From DATCJY01 sp036562565 (GTDB lineage Bacteria > Bacteroidota > Bacteroidia > Flavobacteriales_D > Sanyastnellaceae): a DNA stretch of 51,327 nt. The translations under genes and the position numbers were made by a program. How positions within the stretch are numbered: position 1 is the stretch's first letter; each line of letters starts with the position of its first letter. The notes beneath the pieces were generated by a model that saw nothing but the letters and a program-made list of their open reading frames with translations, made no database searches and was not told the origin of the DNA. Positions 34,926 to 43,123 of the stretch are shown here, in pieces. Where the stretch lies: NCBI GenBank assembly GCA_036562565.1, contig DATCJY010000041.1, forward strand, positions 1 to 51,327, given 5' to 3'.

Positions 34926-36152
34926 TTAAGGAAAAACATTGAAAGAGCCGCTGAAGAATTTTTGCTCAGCGCGGTTATTGGTCACTACAGCAGTCCACTT
35001 GTATTCTCCGTGTGCCATAGAGCCATCTTTTAATTTGCCATCCCATCCTTTGGCAGCATTGGTTGTCTGATATACCTGCTGGTTATTTTGATCATAGATG
35101 GTCAAGATGAAGTTCAAGTCTTTTAGTTTCAGACCGGTAGGCATAAAGGTTTCTTTGTCAGGATAAAAGCTCGTGGGAGCACCAATGTTAAGGTCGGTAT
35201 TAACGCTAATTTGTTTGATTACTTCGTCTTTGCATCCGTATTCGTTGCTCACGATGAGCACTACACTCTCTTTACCGTTGTGAGCTGGTTTAATGGGGTT
35301 CACCTGATTGGTTACAGTGCCATCGGCAAACTTCCATTCATATTGGTTGGCATTGCTGGAAGTGTTCACTATTTGTACAGTCACCTTTTCCGGAGATTCA
35401 GCTAGGAAATTCCATCCGAAGTTAGCATCCGGTGCGGGGAAGATGGTGATCATGTCATTCATCACCACGGTGCGAATTTGACCGTCATTAGATGTTACAG
35501 AAAGCGAAACATCGTATTTGCCAGGTTTGGTGAATTTGTGTTTTGGGTTGGCTTCATTACTGAAACGGCCGTCACCAAAGTTCCACAGATAGCTGCCGGA
35601 GCTTGGGCCATTGGTGGCTTTGAATTCAATTTCATCCCCAGCACAGCCTTGTCGCGTGCTACTTTCAAAAGCGAGTACGTTTTTATTGTTTTCTACAATT
35701 TCAGAAACAAGATTGTCTTTGCCGGAATTTAAATCAGATACAGAATAGCCTTCGGAAGAAGCGTGGTTTTTAGCCAGAACTGCGGTACTGGATTTGGTCG
35801 GTACTAATGGTTGAATAGGAAGCGTTTCCTCTTCAAAGTTCTGGGCATAGTTCAGAACGATGGAGCTAGTACCTGTACGTACATTGTCGATAGATGATTG
35901 CTCGAAGCGTTTAGAGGTGTGATTTACCAATAATGCAGAAGCACCATTGTATTTGTAGTTATAGAGACCATAGCCGAGAGCTCCACTAACTAAGCAGGTA
36001 GCAGCTAATGCCACAATCCAAGGGGAATTGCTTTTGGCGCGATTAGCCATTTTTCTTTCAATACCATACCAACTTTTGATGTCGTATGGTGCTTCATAAT
36101 CGGCCATCTTTTCTTTTAAGATACTCTCAAATTGTGTCAATCTGTTGCTCAT
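34926..36152 (-). CDS. One-pass membrane protein with periplasmic PKD domains, candidate anti-sigma factor
   Basis: 408 residues. A cytoplasmic N-terminus of about 44 residues (FESILKEKMADYEAPYDIKS, then WYGIERKM) precedes one membrane helix (about 45-66, WIVALAATCLVSGALGYGL). The periplasmic part has a disordered linker, a clear PKD domain (LWNFGDGRFSNEANPKHKF), a second PKD-like domain (YEWKFADGTVTNQVNP), and a C-terminal region like the gliding-associated CHU_C domain (FYPDKETFMPTGLKLKD, WDGKLKDGSMAHGEYKW). Its start overlaps the end of the ECF sigma gene by 26 bases, so translation is probably coupled. An anti-sigma or sigma-regulating role is inferred from this layout; no known anti-sigma domain is recognised. 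Confidence 0.85.
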   Translation of the reverse strand: MSNRLTQFESILKEKMADYEAPYDIKSWYGIERKMANRAKSNSPWIVALAATCLVSGALGYGLYNYKYNGASALLVNHTSKRFEQSSIDNVRTGTSSIVLNYAQNFEEETLPIQPLVPTKSSTAVLAKNHASSEGYSVSDLNSGKDNLVSEIVENNKNVLAFESSTRQGCAGDEIEFKATNGPSSGSYLWNFGDGRFSNEANPKHKFTKPGKYDVSLSVTSNDGQIRTVVMNDMITIFPAPDANFGWNFLAESPEKVTVQIVNTSSNANQYEWKFADGTVTNQVNPIKPAHNGKESVVLIVSNEYGCKDEVIKQISVNTDLNIGAPTSFYPDKETFMPTGLKLKDLNFILTIYDQNNQQVYQTTNAAKGWDGKLKDGSMAHGEYKWTAVVTNNRAEQKFFSGSFNVFP

Positions 36153-36723
36153 GCTTGTTACCGAGGGCTTTTGATAAGAGTTTCTTCATGTTCTTGCGGG
36201 CTTTGGCATAATTGCTCTTGGATGTTCCAATGCTTATTTCCAAAGCTTCCGCTATTTCTTGATGTGAGTAATTTTCGAATACATATAAGTTAAACACAGT
36301 TCTGTAAGCCGGAGATAATTGTTGCATAGCTTCAATTATCTGTTCTTGAGTGATGTTATAGATTTCACTTACATCTTCGTCCGTCTCATCCTCTGGTTCA
36401 TCTTCATAATTTTCTAAAGTGACACCGTCTTCATAGAGCACTACATCACGCTTCATTCGCCTGAATCGGTCAATACATAAATTGACAATGATTCTACGCA
36501 TCCAGCCTTCAAATGAACCTACACCGGTGTATTTGTCGAGGCTGTGGAATACTTTGATAAAACCATCCTGAACAATGTCCATGGCTTGGTCATTATCACG
36601 GGTGTAGCGCATGCAAATGGCTTTCATCTTTCCATAAAACATTTTATGGATCGCTTGTTGCGAACGCCTGTCTCCTTTCAGACAGCCATCGATGAGCGCT
36701 TGTAGTTGCTTGCTTTCTGCCAC
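36127..36723 (-). CDS. ECF-type RNA polymerase sigma factor
   Basis: 198 residues. Region 2 is present (FYGKMKAICMRYTRDNDQAM, then DIVQDGFIKVFHSLDKY and FEGWMRRIIVNLCIDRFRR). A very acidic linker follows (NYEDEPEDETDEDVSEIYN). Region 4 is LSPAYRTVFNLYVFENYSHQ followed by EIAEALEISIGTSKSNYAKAR, the helix-turn-helix that reads the -35-type element. Role: directs polymerase to a specific regulon, normally held by an anti-sigma factor. The next gene overlaps by 26 bases and encodes the candidate regulator. Confidence 0.95.
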   Translation of the reverse strand: MAESKQLQALIDGCLKGDRRSQQAIHKMFYGKMKAICMRYTRDNDQAMDIVQDGFIKVFHSLDKYTGVGSFEGWMRRIIVNLCIDRFRRMKRDVVLYEDGVTLENYEDEPEDETDEDVSEIYNITQEQIIEAMQQLSPAYRTVFNLYVFENYSHQEIAEALEISIGTSKSNYAKARKNMKKLLSKALGNKHEQQIDTI

Positions 36724-36768
36724 TAAAGTTGATTTAAAGACGAGAAATTATTTGGTGGGTTGCCCAAA

Positions 36769-36776
36769 CAAATATA
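36769..36776 (-). promoter_or_regulatory. Candidate -7 element of the ECF sigma operon
   Basis: TATATTTG on the minus strand, a full match to TAnnTTTG, about 46 bases before the ATG. Confidence 0.45.
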
Positions 36777-36837
36777 AACAAACTGCTTTTGTTGATGTGG
36801 ATAATGACTCTTTCCGGGGCGTAGGTGTGGCCGTATG

Positions 36838-36845
36838 TAAATTTG
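36838..36845 (+). promoter_or_regulatory. Candidate -7 element of mnmA
   Basis: TAAATTTG followed by CAACCG fully matches TAnnTTTG and would give a leader of about 15 bases. Confidence 0.5.
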
Positions 36846-36864
36846 CAACCGAATTTTTTATGCA

Positions 36865-38058
36865 ATGAGCAAACGGGTCGTAGTAGGTCTCTCCGGTGGG
36901 GTGGACTCCAGCGTAGCAGCACATTTGTTGTTGGAACAAGGATATGAGGTGATAGGAATTTTCATGCGCAACTGGCATGATGAGTCTGTTACTATCAATA
37001 ATGAATGTCCTTGGATTGACGATAGCAATGATGCTATGTTGGCTGCTGAATGGTTGGGGATTCCGTTTCATGTCTTGGACATGAGTGCCCAATACAAAAC
37101 CCGTATCGTTGACTACATGTTTGCCGAATACGAGGCAGGGCGTACTCCTAATCCGGATGTGCTCTGCAATCGTGAAATCAAGTTCGATCTATTTCTTGAG
37201 GCAGCTTTGCAGCTCAAGGCTGATTTTGTAGCCACCGGACATTATTGTCAAAAGGATTCATTTATCAATGAACAAGGCGAAACCATTTACCGCTTATTGG
37301 CCGGTGCTGACCCTAATAAAGACCAGAGTTACTTCTTGTGTCAATTGCGTCAATCTCAGTTGGCTAAAGCCCTTTTTCCGATAGGTCATTTGCAAAAATC
37401 TCAGGTAAGGGAAATTGCTAAAGAGATTGGATTGCCCAATGCAGCCAAAAAGGATTCTCAAGGATTGTGCTTTATCGGTAAAGTGAAACTTCCCGTTTTT
37501 TTACAACAGCAACTTAAACCGAAGAAAGGGAAGATTGTGGAAGTTCCATTGGAAAATCATGGGCTTGAAATTCCGGCTTTTCCCCAACAGGATGATGAAG
37601 AATCTTTGGCAATTGCCACGGCTCCTTTTGATTTCGAAACTACCCACCCCAAAGTTATTGGGGAGCACAACGGTGCACATTTTTATACCATTGGTCAAAG
37701 ACGAGGCTTGGGCGTTGGTGGTAAACAGGAACCGCTATTTATAGTGGACACGGACGCGCGAACCAACACGGTTTATACAGCTCAAGGCGAAAACCACCCG
37801 GCCTTGTTGAGACGAGGTCTCAGTGTGAACAATCAGGATGTGCATTGGATTCGCACTGATCTTGCACTCAAGGTGGGAGAATCGGCTACTTTTATGGTGC
37901 GAATCAGATACCGACAACCCTTGTTTGAGTGTCGACTGTATCAACGTGACAACAGCCTTTACTGTGTATTTACCGAGCCACAGAAGAGTGTTGCCAGAGG
38001 TCAGTTCATTGCCTGGTATAAAGACAATGAACTGATTGGCAGTGGTGTAATTTCTTAG
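36865..38058 (+). CDS. mnmA: tRNA-specific 2-thiouridylase MnmA
   Basis: 397 residues, longer than the E. coli enzyme because of an insert near 215-265. PP-loop SGGVDSS (10-16), ATGHYC, and the two catalytic cysteines C100 (NPDVLCNREIKF) and C201 (SQGLCFIGK) are all present. FYTIGQRRGLGVGG marks the central domain. Reaction: ATP-dependent sulfur transfer to U34 of tRNA-Lys, -Glu and -Gln in the cytoplasm. Divergent from the ECF sigma gene; stop is 6 bases from the stop of the convergent giant adhesin gene. Confidence 0.97.
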   Translation: MSKRVVVGLSGGVDSSVAAHLLLEQGYEVIGIFMRNWHDESVTINNECPWIDDSNDAMLAAEWLGIPFHVLDMSAQYKTRIVDYMFAEYEAGRTPNPDVLCNREIKFDLFLEAALQLKADFVATGHYCQKDSFINEQGETIYRLLAGADPNKDQSYFLCQLRQSQLAKALFPIGHLQKSQVREIAKEIGLPNAAKKDSQGLCFIGKVKLPVFLQQQLKPKKGKIVEVPLENHGLEIPAFPQQDDEESLAIATAPFDFETTHPKVIGEHNGAHFYTIGQRRGLGVGGKQEPLFIVDTDARTNTVYTAQGENHPALLRRGLSVNNQDVHWIRTDLALKVGESATFMVRIRYRQPLFECRLYQRDNSLYCVFTEPQKSVARGQFIAWYKDNELIGSGVIS

Positions 38059-38064
38059 AAAGTA

Positions 38065-41000
38065 TTATCGCAACAAGAAGATATTTCCAGAGCGTTCTCC
38101 TAGTTCGCCATTTATGGTCTCATACACCAAATGAAAGGTGTACACACCATCTCTGGCAAAGTATTCTCCACCGTTGACTTCACCTTTCCAAACCGGGTTA
38201 AGGTCGTGAGAGGTGAAAATGGCATCTCCCCAACGATTATAGATTCGTAAGGTGAGTTTTAAAACATTATAGGTGGTTATTTGCCATACTTCATTGATAC
38301 CGTCATTGTCAGGGGTGAATGAATTTGGAATATAGATGGCATATGTACAATCTTGGAAGTATGCACGTGCAGAGTCTGTGGCGCTACCGCATTCATTACT
38401 AGCAATGACCCAATAGGTACCGAAATCCGAAACTTCAATCATTGGAGTAGTTTCTCCGGTACTCCACAAATAGGTTGTGTTTACAAGATTTTCGGCATTG
38501 ATTGTTACGGTGCCATCCAAACAGCCAATCACTTGATCAGGAAGGTTGGCAATCGGGCGCGGCTTAATCTGCACATTGATGGTATCAGAAGCCACGCAAG
38601 AACCAACATGGACTGTAACGTGGTATGTTCCTGCTCTGCTCACCTGAATGGAGTTGGTAAACGCACCGGTACTCCATTGACCATTTACAGGAATAGTGAG
38701 TGAAGCCAGGGTTCCGTCACAGATAGCAATATCAGGTCCCAGATTTACGATGGGCATTTGTACCAATACAACTGTGGTGGATACGGTGTTTTGACATCCA
38801 TTATGAGTTACGGTAGCTGTGTAAATACCGGGGGCACTCACGGTGGTGGTAGGGCCAGATGTTCCGTTGGACCACTGCACCTGATTCCAGTTGCTACCGG
38901 CATTGAGCGTTACAGATTTGTTTGGACACAAATCCACCGTTGATGGCAGATAAGGGTTGGGCAACGGAATTTCAATCACTTGGGTTTGATCAGAATGTGT
39001 ACAGCCCATTGGAGAAGTAACCGTCAAGGTATATACACCAGGCTGATTTACTTCCAAAGTCGGAGAGGTGTGTGTGCCAAAACCGGGAACGTTGGATGAC
39101 CATAGGAGTGAAGGAGCAGTGCCGGTAACAGTGGCATTCAAAGTAACACTTTCGCCATAGCAGTATTGAGCTGTAGCGGGCAAATCCACACTATGGAATA
39201 GTTCAGTTGTTACCACAACTTCATCGGTGGCGGTAAGACCACAGTTATCTGTAAATGTTACCGTATAAGTTGTTGTTTGGTAAGGGGCCACAGTCGGAGT
39301 GGCAGTATTGGCGCCCGTAACACCGGTGGATGGTGACCAAGAGTACGTTCCTGGTGCGCCATTTGCAGTGGTTCCTGTAGCATTTAACATGGTGGGAGTT
39401 CCTGGGCAAATAATTTCAGGATCATCCACTGCCGTTACACTTGGTGGGGCAAAGAATGTGAATGTCATTTGAGCACTGGATGAACAACCATTTGCATCCG
39501 TACCTACAACAGTATAAGTGAAATTGTTAGATGGTGGAGTAGCATTGGGTGTAGCCGAGTTTGGGTTGCTCAAACCGGTGGTCGGTGTCCAACTGTAGGA
39601 CACGCCTCCTGAAGCCTGAAGTTGTGTAGTGGACCCGCTACATACTGTTAAGTCATTGCCAGCACTAATAACGGGTAGGTTATATACGTTGATAGTCTTT
39701 GTATTGGAAGCCGGACATGAGCCGGTTACTTCATACGTAATGGTATGCGCACCTATACCTGCTGTGGCAGGAGTAAACATGCCGGAGGAAGTAATACCCG
39801 GACCGCTCCAAGTTCCACCGGCTACGGCACTGGTGAATTGGTACGGATCACCATCAATACAAAAACCGTCAGGAGAGTTGATGGCGAGGATGGGAAGATC
39901 TTGGACGTTTATCACAATGGTTGCAGCCCCGAAACAAGGGTCATTTGGTTGGAAGGTAATAGTGTGGCTTCCCAATCCTGCAACTTGAGGATCAAAGGTG
40001 CCAGCCGTTGCGTTGGTAATACCCAGGCCACTCCATGTTCCTGCAGAAGGAGTGGCTGAGAGTGTAATAGGAGCACCCGATACACAAACAGCAGGTGGAG
40101 TATTGATTACCGCTGGATCGGTTGGTGTGACTTCAAATAATTCAGTGTCAAAAGCACTTTCACCAAAGCAAGCCACAACATCTGAACAAGTGCTTGTGAT
40201 TCCCAAATTAAACTCAACATCTTGCCATGGTATAACGTTATTGTTCAAGTCTTTTAGCTCAGTGAGTTCAATGTTAAGTGAACTGGTAGAGTTCGGGATA
40301 AGCAATGGAGGTTCACTTGTCCATTGGTAACCAAAAGAGCAGTTAATATTGGTTTGAGGAGGTGCCGCTATAGAGTAACCGGCAGCAAGGTTAGATGAGC
40401 AAGAGACTGTTGCAATGGGAGAGTTAAAGCCGGTAGGAGATTGATAAGTGATGGTTTGCGGCTCACCACAAATAGTAGTACCGGTGAACGACAAAGAACC
40501 CGCAGTCATGTAGCCTTGGTCTGCACCCGTGCAATCCCAGATTTCTACGCGCCATCCACTGGCAGTTGCATCGCATCCATATAATGGAGACCAGTTAATG
40601 GGTGTTCCATTAGAGGAGCTGAAGGTGCCAGTAAGTGGAGTAGGCATCCCACAAACATTCAAATTGCCTGCAGGTTGTGTAGTAAAACACAAGTTGTTGA
40701 CATTGTCTCCGCTATTACAGATAGCTGGAGTTGGGTACAAGGTGATGTTAGGGCTACCACAGGATGCCGGTCCTTTCAGGTGAAAAGCCAAATCACTCAC
40801 GTAGGTATGAACAGCCGAGTAGCACACAGTGATTTGGGTCTGAGCATTAATAATCATAGGATCCGGTGGCAGGTTATAATGTGGTGGAACCTGCGGTAGA
40901 GTGACATGTCCGGTAAGTGTTATTGGCCCTTCACAATCACCCGTAATTGGATCAATTGATACTTCAGGCAAGGTTGTCATTTGTAGTACCCAAGCACGAT

Positions 41001-41406
41001 AACAACCCACAATCACTCCGTTGCCATCGGTTATTGTTACGCGATAAGCACCTTGAGCTAAATTGTTCATGGTGGAACTTGGTAAGTTGCTGAGTGTAAT
41101 GAGATTTACCCAGCTGCCGCCACTGGCTTTTGACCAAGTGAATGTCCATCCGGGAGTTCCACCAGGAGGGGTAGCCGTCAGAGAACCAAGTTGACCGGGT
41201 TGATAATAAAATATAGGATCGTTTGGTGCACCATTCGTATAGGAAGTCATTCCTTGGCAAGGAGCAGGAGAACCGTTGGCGGTTATCTGTGCGTACCACG
41301 CATTAGAGTAGCCAAGAATACAAATTAGTACAAGTAGAATCTGTCTCAATTGGTAGAGTGTTTTTAGTTGGAAAAACAAACAATAAATGCACGGCAAAAT
41401 TACCAT
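38065..41406 (-). CDS. Giant T9SS type B surface protein with P-domain and Ig-like repeats
   Basis: About 1,113 residues from the ATG at 41406. An N-terminal hydrophobic signal ends YSNAWYAQ. Then comes a SprB-like segment (GLSN-type WTFTWSKASGG), a proprotein-convertase-like P domain (about 190-300, VCYSAVHTYVSDLAFHLKGP, and SGWRVEIWDCTGADQGY), and many Ig-like repeats (GTWSGxGIT, YSWTPTTGLSNPNSATP). The C-terminus is the gliding-associated CHU_C domain: IYIPNSFTPDNDGINEVWQI, RIYNRWGDAIF, GVYTFHLVY. Such proteins are exported by T9SS (type B signal) and sit on the cell surface. The start is uncertain: a TTG at 41349 gives a tidy signal peptide downstream of a -7-like box that overlaps the longer form. 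Confidence 0.9.
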   Translation of the reverse strand: MVILPCIYCLFFQLKTLYQLRQILLVLICILGYSNAWYAQITANGSPAPCQGMTSYTNGAPNDPIFYYQPGQLGSLTATPPGGTPGWTFTWSKASGGSWVNLITLSNLPSSTMNNLAQGAYRVTITDGNGVIVGCYRAWVLQMTTLPEVSIDPITGDCEGPITLTGHVTLPQVPPHYNLPPDPMIINAQTQITVCYSAVHTYVSDLAFHLKGPASCGSPNITLYPTPAICNSGDNVNNLCFTTQPAGNLNVCGMPTPLTGTFSSSNGTPINWSPLYGCDATASGWRVEIWDCTGADQGYMTAGSLSFTGTTICGEPQTITYQSPTGFNSPIATVSCSSNLAAGYSIAAPPQTNINCSFGYQWTSEPPLLIPNSTSSLNIELTELKDLNNNVIPWQDVEFNLGITSTCSDVVACFGESAFDTELFEVTPTDPAVINTPPAVCVSGAPITLSATPSAGTWSGLGITNATAGTFDPQVAGLGSHTITFQPNDPCFGAATIVINVQDLPILAINSPDGFCIDGDPYQFTSAVAGGTWSGPGITSSGMFTPATAGIGAHTITYEVTGSCPASNTKTINVYNLPVISAGNDLTVCSGSTTQLQASGGVSYSWTPTTGLSNPNSATPNATPPSNNFTYTVVGTDANGCSSSAQMTFTFFAPPSVTAVDDPEIICPGTPTMLNATGTTANGAPGTYSWSPSTGVTGANTATPTVAPYQTTTYTVTFTDNCGLTATDEVVVTTELFHSVDLPATAQYCYGESVTLNATVTGTAPSLLWSSNVPGFGTHTSPTLEVNQPGVYTLTVTSPMGCTHSDQTQVIEIPLPNPYLPSTVDLCPNKSVTLNAGSNWNQVQWSNGTSGPTTTVSAPGIYTATVTHNGCQNTVSTTVVLVQMPIVNLGPDIAICDGTLASLTIPVNGQWSTGAFTNSIQVSRAGTYHVTVHVGSCVASDTINVQIKPRPIANLPDQVIGCLDGTVTINAENLVNTTYLWSTGETTPMIEVSDFGTYWVIASNECGSATDSARAYFQDCTYAIYIPNSFTPDNDGINEVWQITTYNVLKLTLRIYNRWGDAIFTSHDLNPVWKGEVNGGEYFARDGVYTFHLVYETINGELGERSGNIFLLR
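41395..41402 (-). promoter_or_regulatory. Candidate -7 element inside the annotated start of the giant adhesin gene
   Basis: TAATTTTG on the minus strand followed by CCGTGC matches TAnnTTTG fully. If real, transcription starts near 41388 and translation at a later codon, such as TTG 41349. Confidence 0.4.
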
Positions 41407-41623
41407 ACACCGGTACACCTATAGACTCATTCTTATGTATCCGCGTTGCTTTATTCTAAATATTTTGCAGAACCTAGGTGATGTCGAAAAATTAAAGTGC
41501 TAACTAATAATTGGTGCTCAGTTGTTTGTTGTGAAAGGAGAGAATGCAAGTTGGCCAAAGGCTGAATAACTTTTTCAGCACTAGCGTTAATTCCATCGTT
41601 TCGCAAGGGTGGCAGGAGGAGGG

Positions 41624-41631
41624 TATATTTG
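41624..41631 (+). promoter_or_regulatory. Candidate -7 element of purE
   Basis: TATATTTG followed by ACCCC fully matches TAnnTTTG; a TTTC lies 21 bases upstream. Leader about 20 bases. Confidence 0.5.
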
Positions 41632-41656
41632 ACCCCTATAATCACAAGTATATAAC

Positions 41657-42139
41657 ATGGTAGGCATTATAATGGGGAGCAAGAGCGACCTTCCGATTAT
41701 GGGAGAGGCCGCTGAGGTATTGAAGCATCTTGGAGTGGCATATGAAATGACGGTGGTCAGTGCTCACCGTACTCCGGTAAGAATGTTTGAATATGCACAG
41801 AATGCGGCTTCGAGAGGAATTAAGGTCATCATAGCCGGAGCCGGTGGTGCAGCGCACTTGCCGGGAATGACGGCTTCACTCACTCCACTGCCTGTAATTG
41901 GTGTACCCATCAAGTCATCCAATTCCATCGATGGTTGGGACAGCGTGCTGTCAATTTTACAAATGCCCGCAGGAGTTCCGGTAGCGACAGTAGCCCTCAA
42001 TGGTGGTCGCAATGCAGGCATATTGGCCGCTCAAATTATTGGTGCGTCTGATCCTGCAGTCCTTGAGCGCATAGCCAATTTCAAAGAGGAATTGAAGAAA
42101 AAGGTAATCGAATCCATTTCTGAAGTGGAAGGCAAGTAA
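41657..42139 (+). CDS. purE: N5-carboxyaminoimidazole ribonucleotide mutase PurE
   Basis: 160 residues, normal for class I PurE. MGSKSDLPIM (phosphate-binding loop), VVSAHRTPVRMFEYA (catalytic histidine), AGAGGAAHLPGMTAS and KSSNSIDGWDSVLSILQMPA are all present. Reaction: N5-CAIR to CAIR in purine synthesis, cytoplasmic. purK is not adjacent. The flavin-reductase-like gene starts 35 bases after the stop. Confidence 0.97.
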   Translation: MVGIIMGSKSDLPIMGEAAEVLKHLGVAYEMTVVSAHRTPVRMFEYAQNAASRGIKVIIAGAGGAAHLPGMTASLTPLPVIGVPIKSSNSIDGWDSVLSILQMPAGVPVATVALNGGRNAGILAAQIIGASDPAVLERIANFKEELKKKVIESISEVEGK

Positions 42140-42174
42140 GCCTTTCAGCCTGTTTTTTTTGATAGTTCTTTCAT

Positions 42175-43065
42175 ATGATTACAATTGACCCAAAAGGTGT
42201 TGACCAACCAACACTTCATCAATATTTGCTTGGTGCTATTGCTCCAAGACCAATTGCATTTGCAAGTACAGTGAATGAAGAGGGAGTGGACAATCTTGCC
42301 CCGTTCAGCTTCTTCAATATTTTTAGTTCCAATCCTCCTATTGCCATTTTCTCTCCGGCTCGCAGAGGAAGAGATAACACTACCAAGCATACCTACGAGA
42401 ACATCAAGAAACATCGCGAATGCGTTATCAATATTGTAAACTATGAGTTGGCCCAACAGATGTCACTTGCAAGTACTGAGTATGCTGATGGAGTGAGTGA
42501 ATTTGTAAAAGCCGGATTGACCCCAATTGACTCTGTATTGGTGAAACCCAAACGAGTAAAGGAATCGCCTGTTCAGATGGAGTGCATCGTGAAAGATGTG
42601 ATTGAACTTGGAACTGGAGGCGGTGCCGGTAACCTTATCATTTGTGAAATAGTGATGGTGCACATCCAGAAATCTATCTTGGATACGGATGGAAAAATTG
42701 CTCCGGAGAAAATTGACTTGGTAGCCCGCATGGGAGGAAGTTGGTATACACGAGCTTCGCAAGGGCTTTTCCAAATCAAACAACCCACTAAGGAAATTGG
42801 TATTGGCTTCGATCAATTACCAAAGGATATTTTGGAATCTTCTATCCTTACTGGTAGCGAGCTGGCTCAATTGGCGGGTGTGGAACAACTACCAAATGAG
42901 ACCGATGTGAACGAATACAAACTCTTGGAATTGTCCGATTTGTTTATTGAACTTGAAGATCAGCCAAGTGAACTGGAACTACGATTGCATCAACGTGCAA
43001 AGGAGCTCATTGCCGATAAGAAAATCAATGAAGCTTGGTTGACACTTTTGTCGTTCAATAACTAG
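42175..43065 (+). CDS. Flavin reductase-like, FMN-binding domain protein
   Basis: 296 residues. The split-barrel flavin-binding domain covers about 15-200: IAPRPIAFASTVNEEGVDNL, APFSFFNIFSSNPPI, IAIFSPARRGRDNTTKHTYE, NIKKHRECVINIVNYEL. An extra helical C-terminal segment of about 80 residues follows. Relatives bind FMN and reduce it with NAD(P)H or act on unknown substrates; the substrate is not predictable. Possibly cotranscribed with purE and the NAD(P)HX repair gene 58 bases downstream. Confidence 0.87.
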   Translation: MITIDPKGVDQPTLHQYLLGAIAPRPIAFASTVNEEGVDNLAPFSFFNIFSSNPPIAIFSPARRGRDNTTKHTYENIKKHRECVINIVNYELAQQMSLASTEYADGVSEFVKAGLTPIDSVLVKPKRVKESPVQMECIVKDVIELGTGGGAGNLIICEIVMVHIQKSILDTDGKIAPEKIDLVARMGGSWYTRASQGLFQIKQPTKEIGIGFDQLPKDILESSILTGSELAQLAGVEQLPNETDVNEYKLLELSDLFIELEDQPSELELRLHQRAKELIADKKINEAWLTLLSFNN

Positions 43066-43123
43066 TAGCGTAGAGGTGAACTGTTGGCTTCACTGGCATT
43101 GCAATTACTAATTCCTTATTGAC

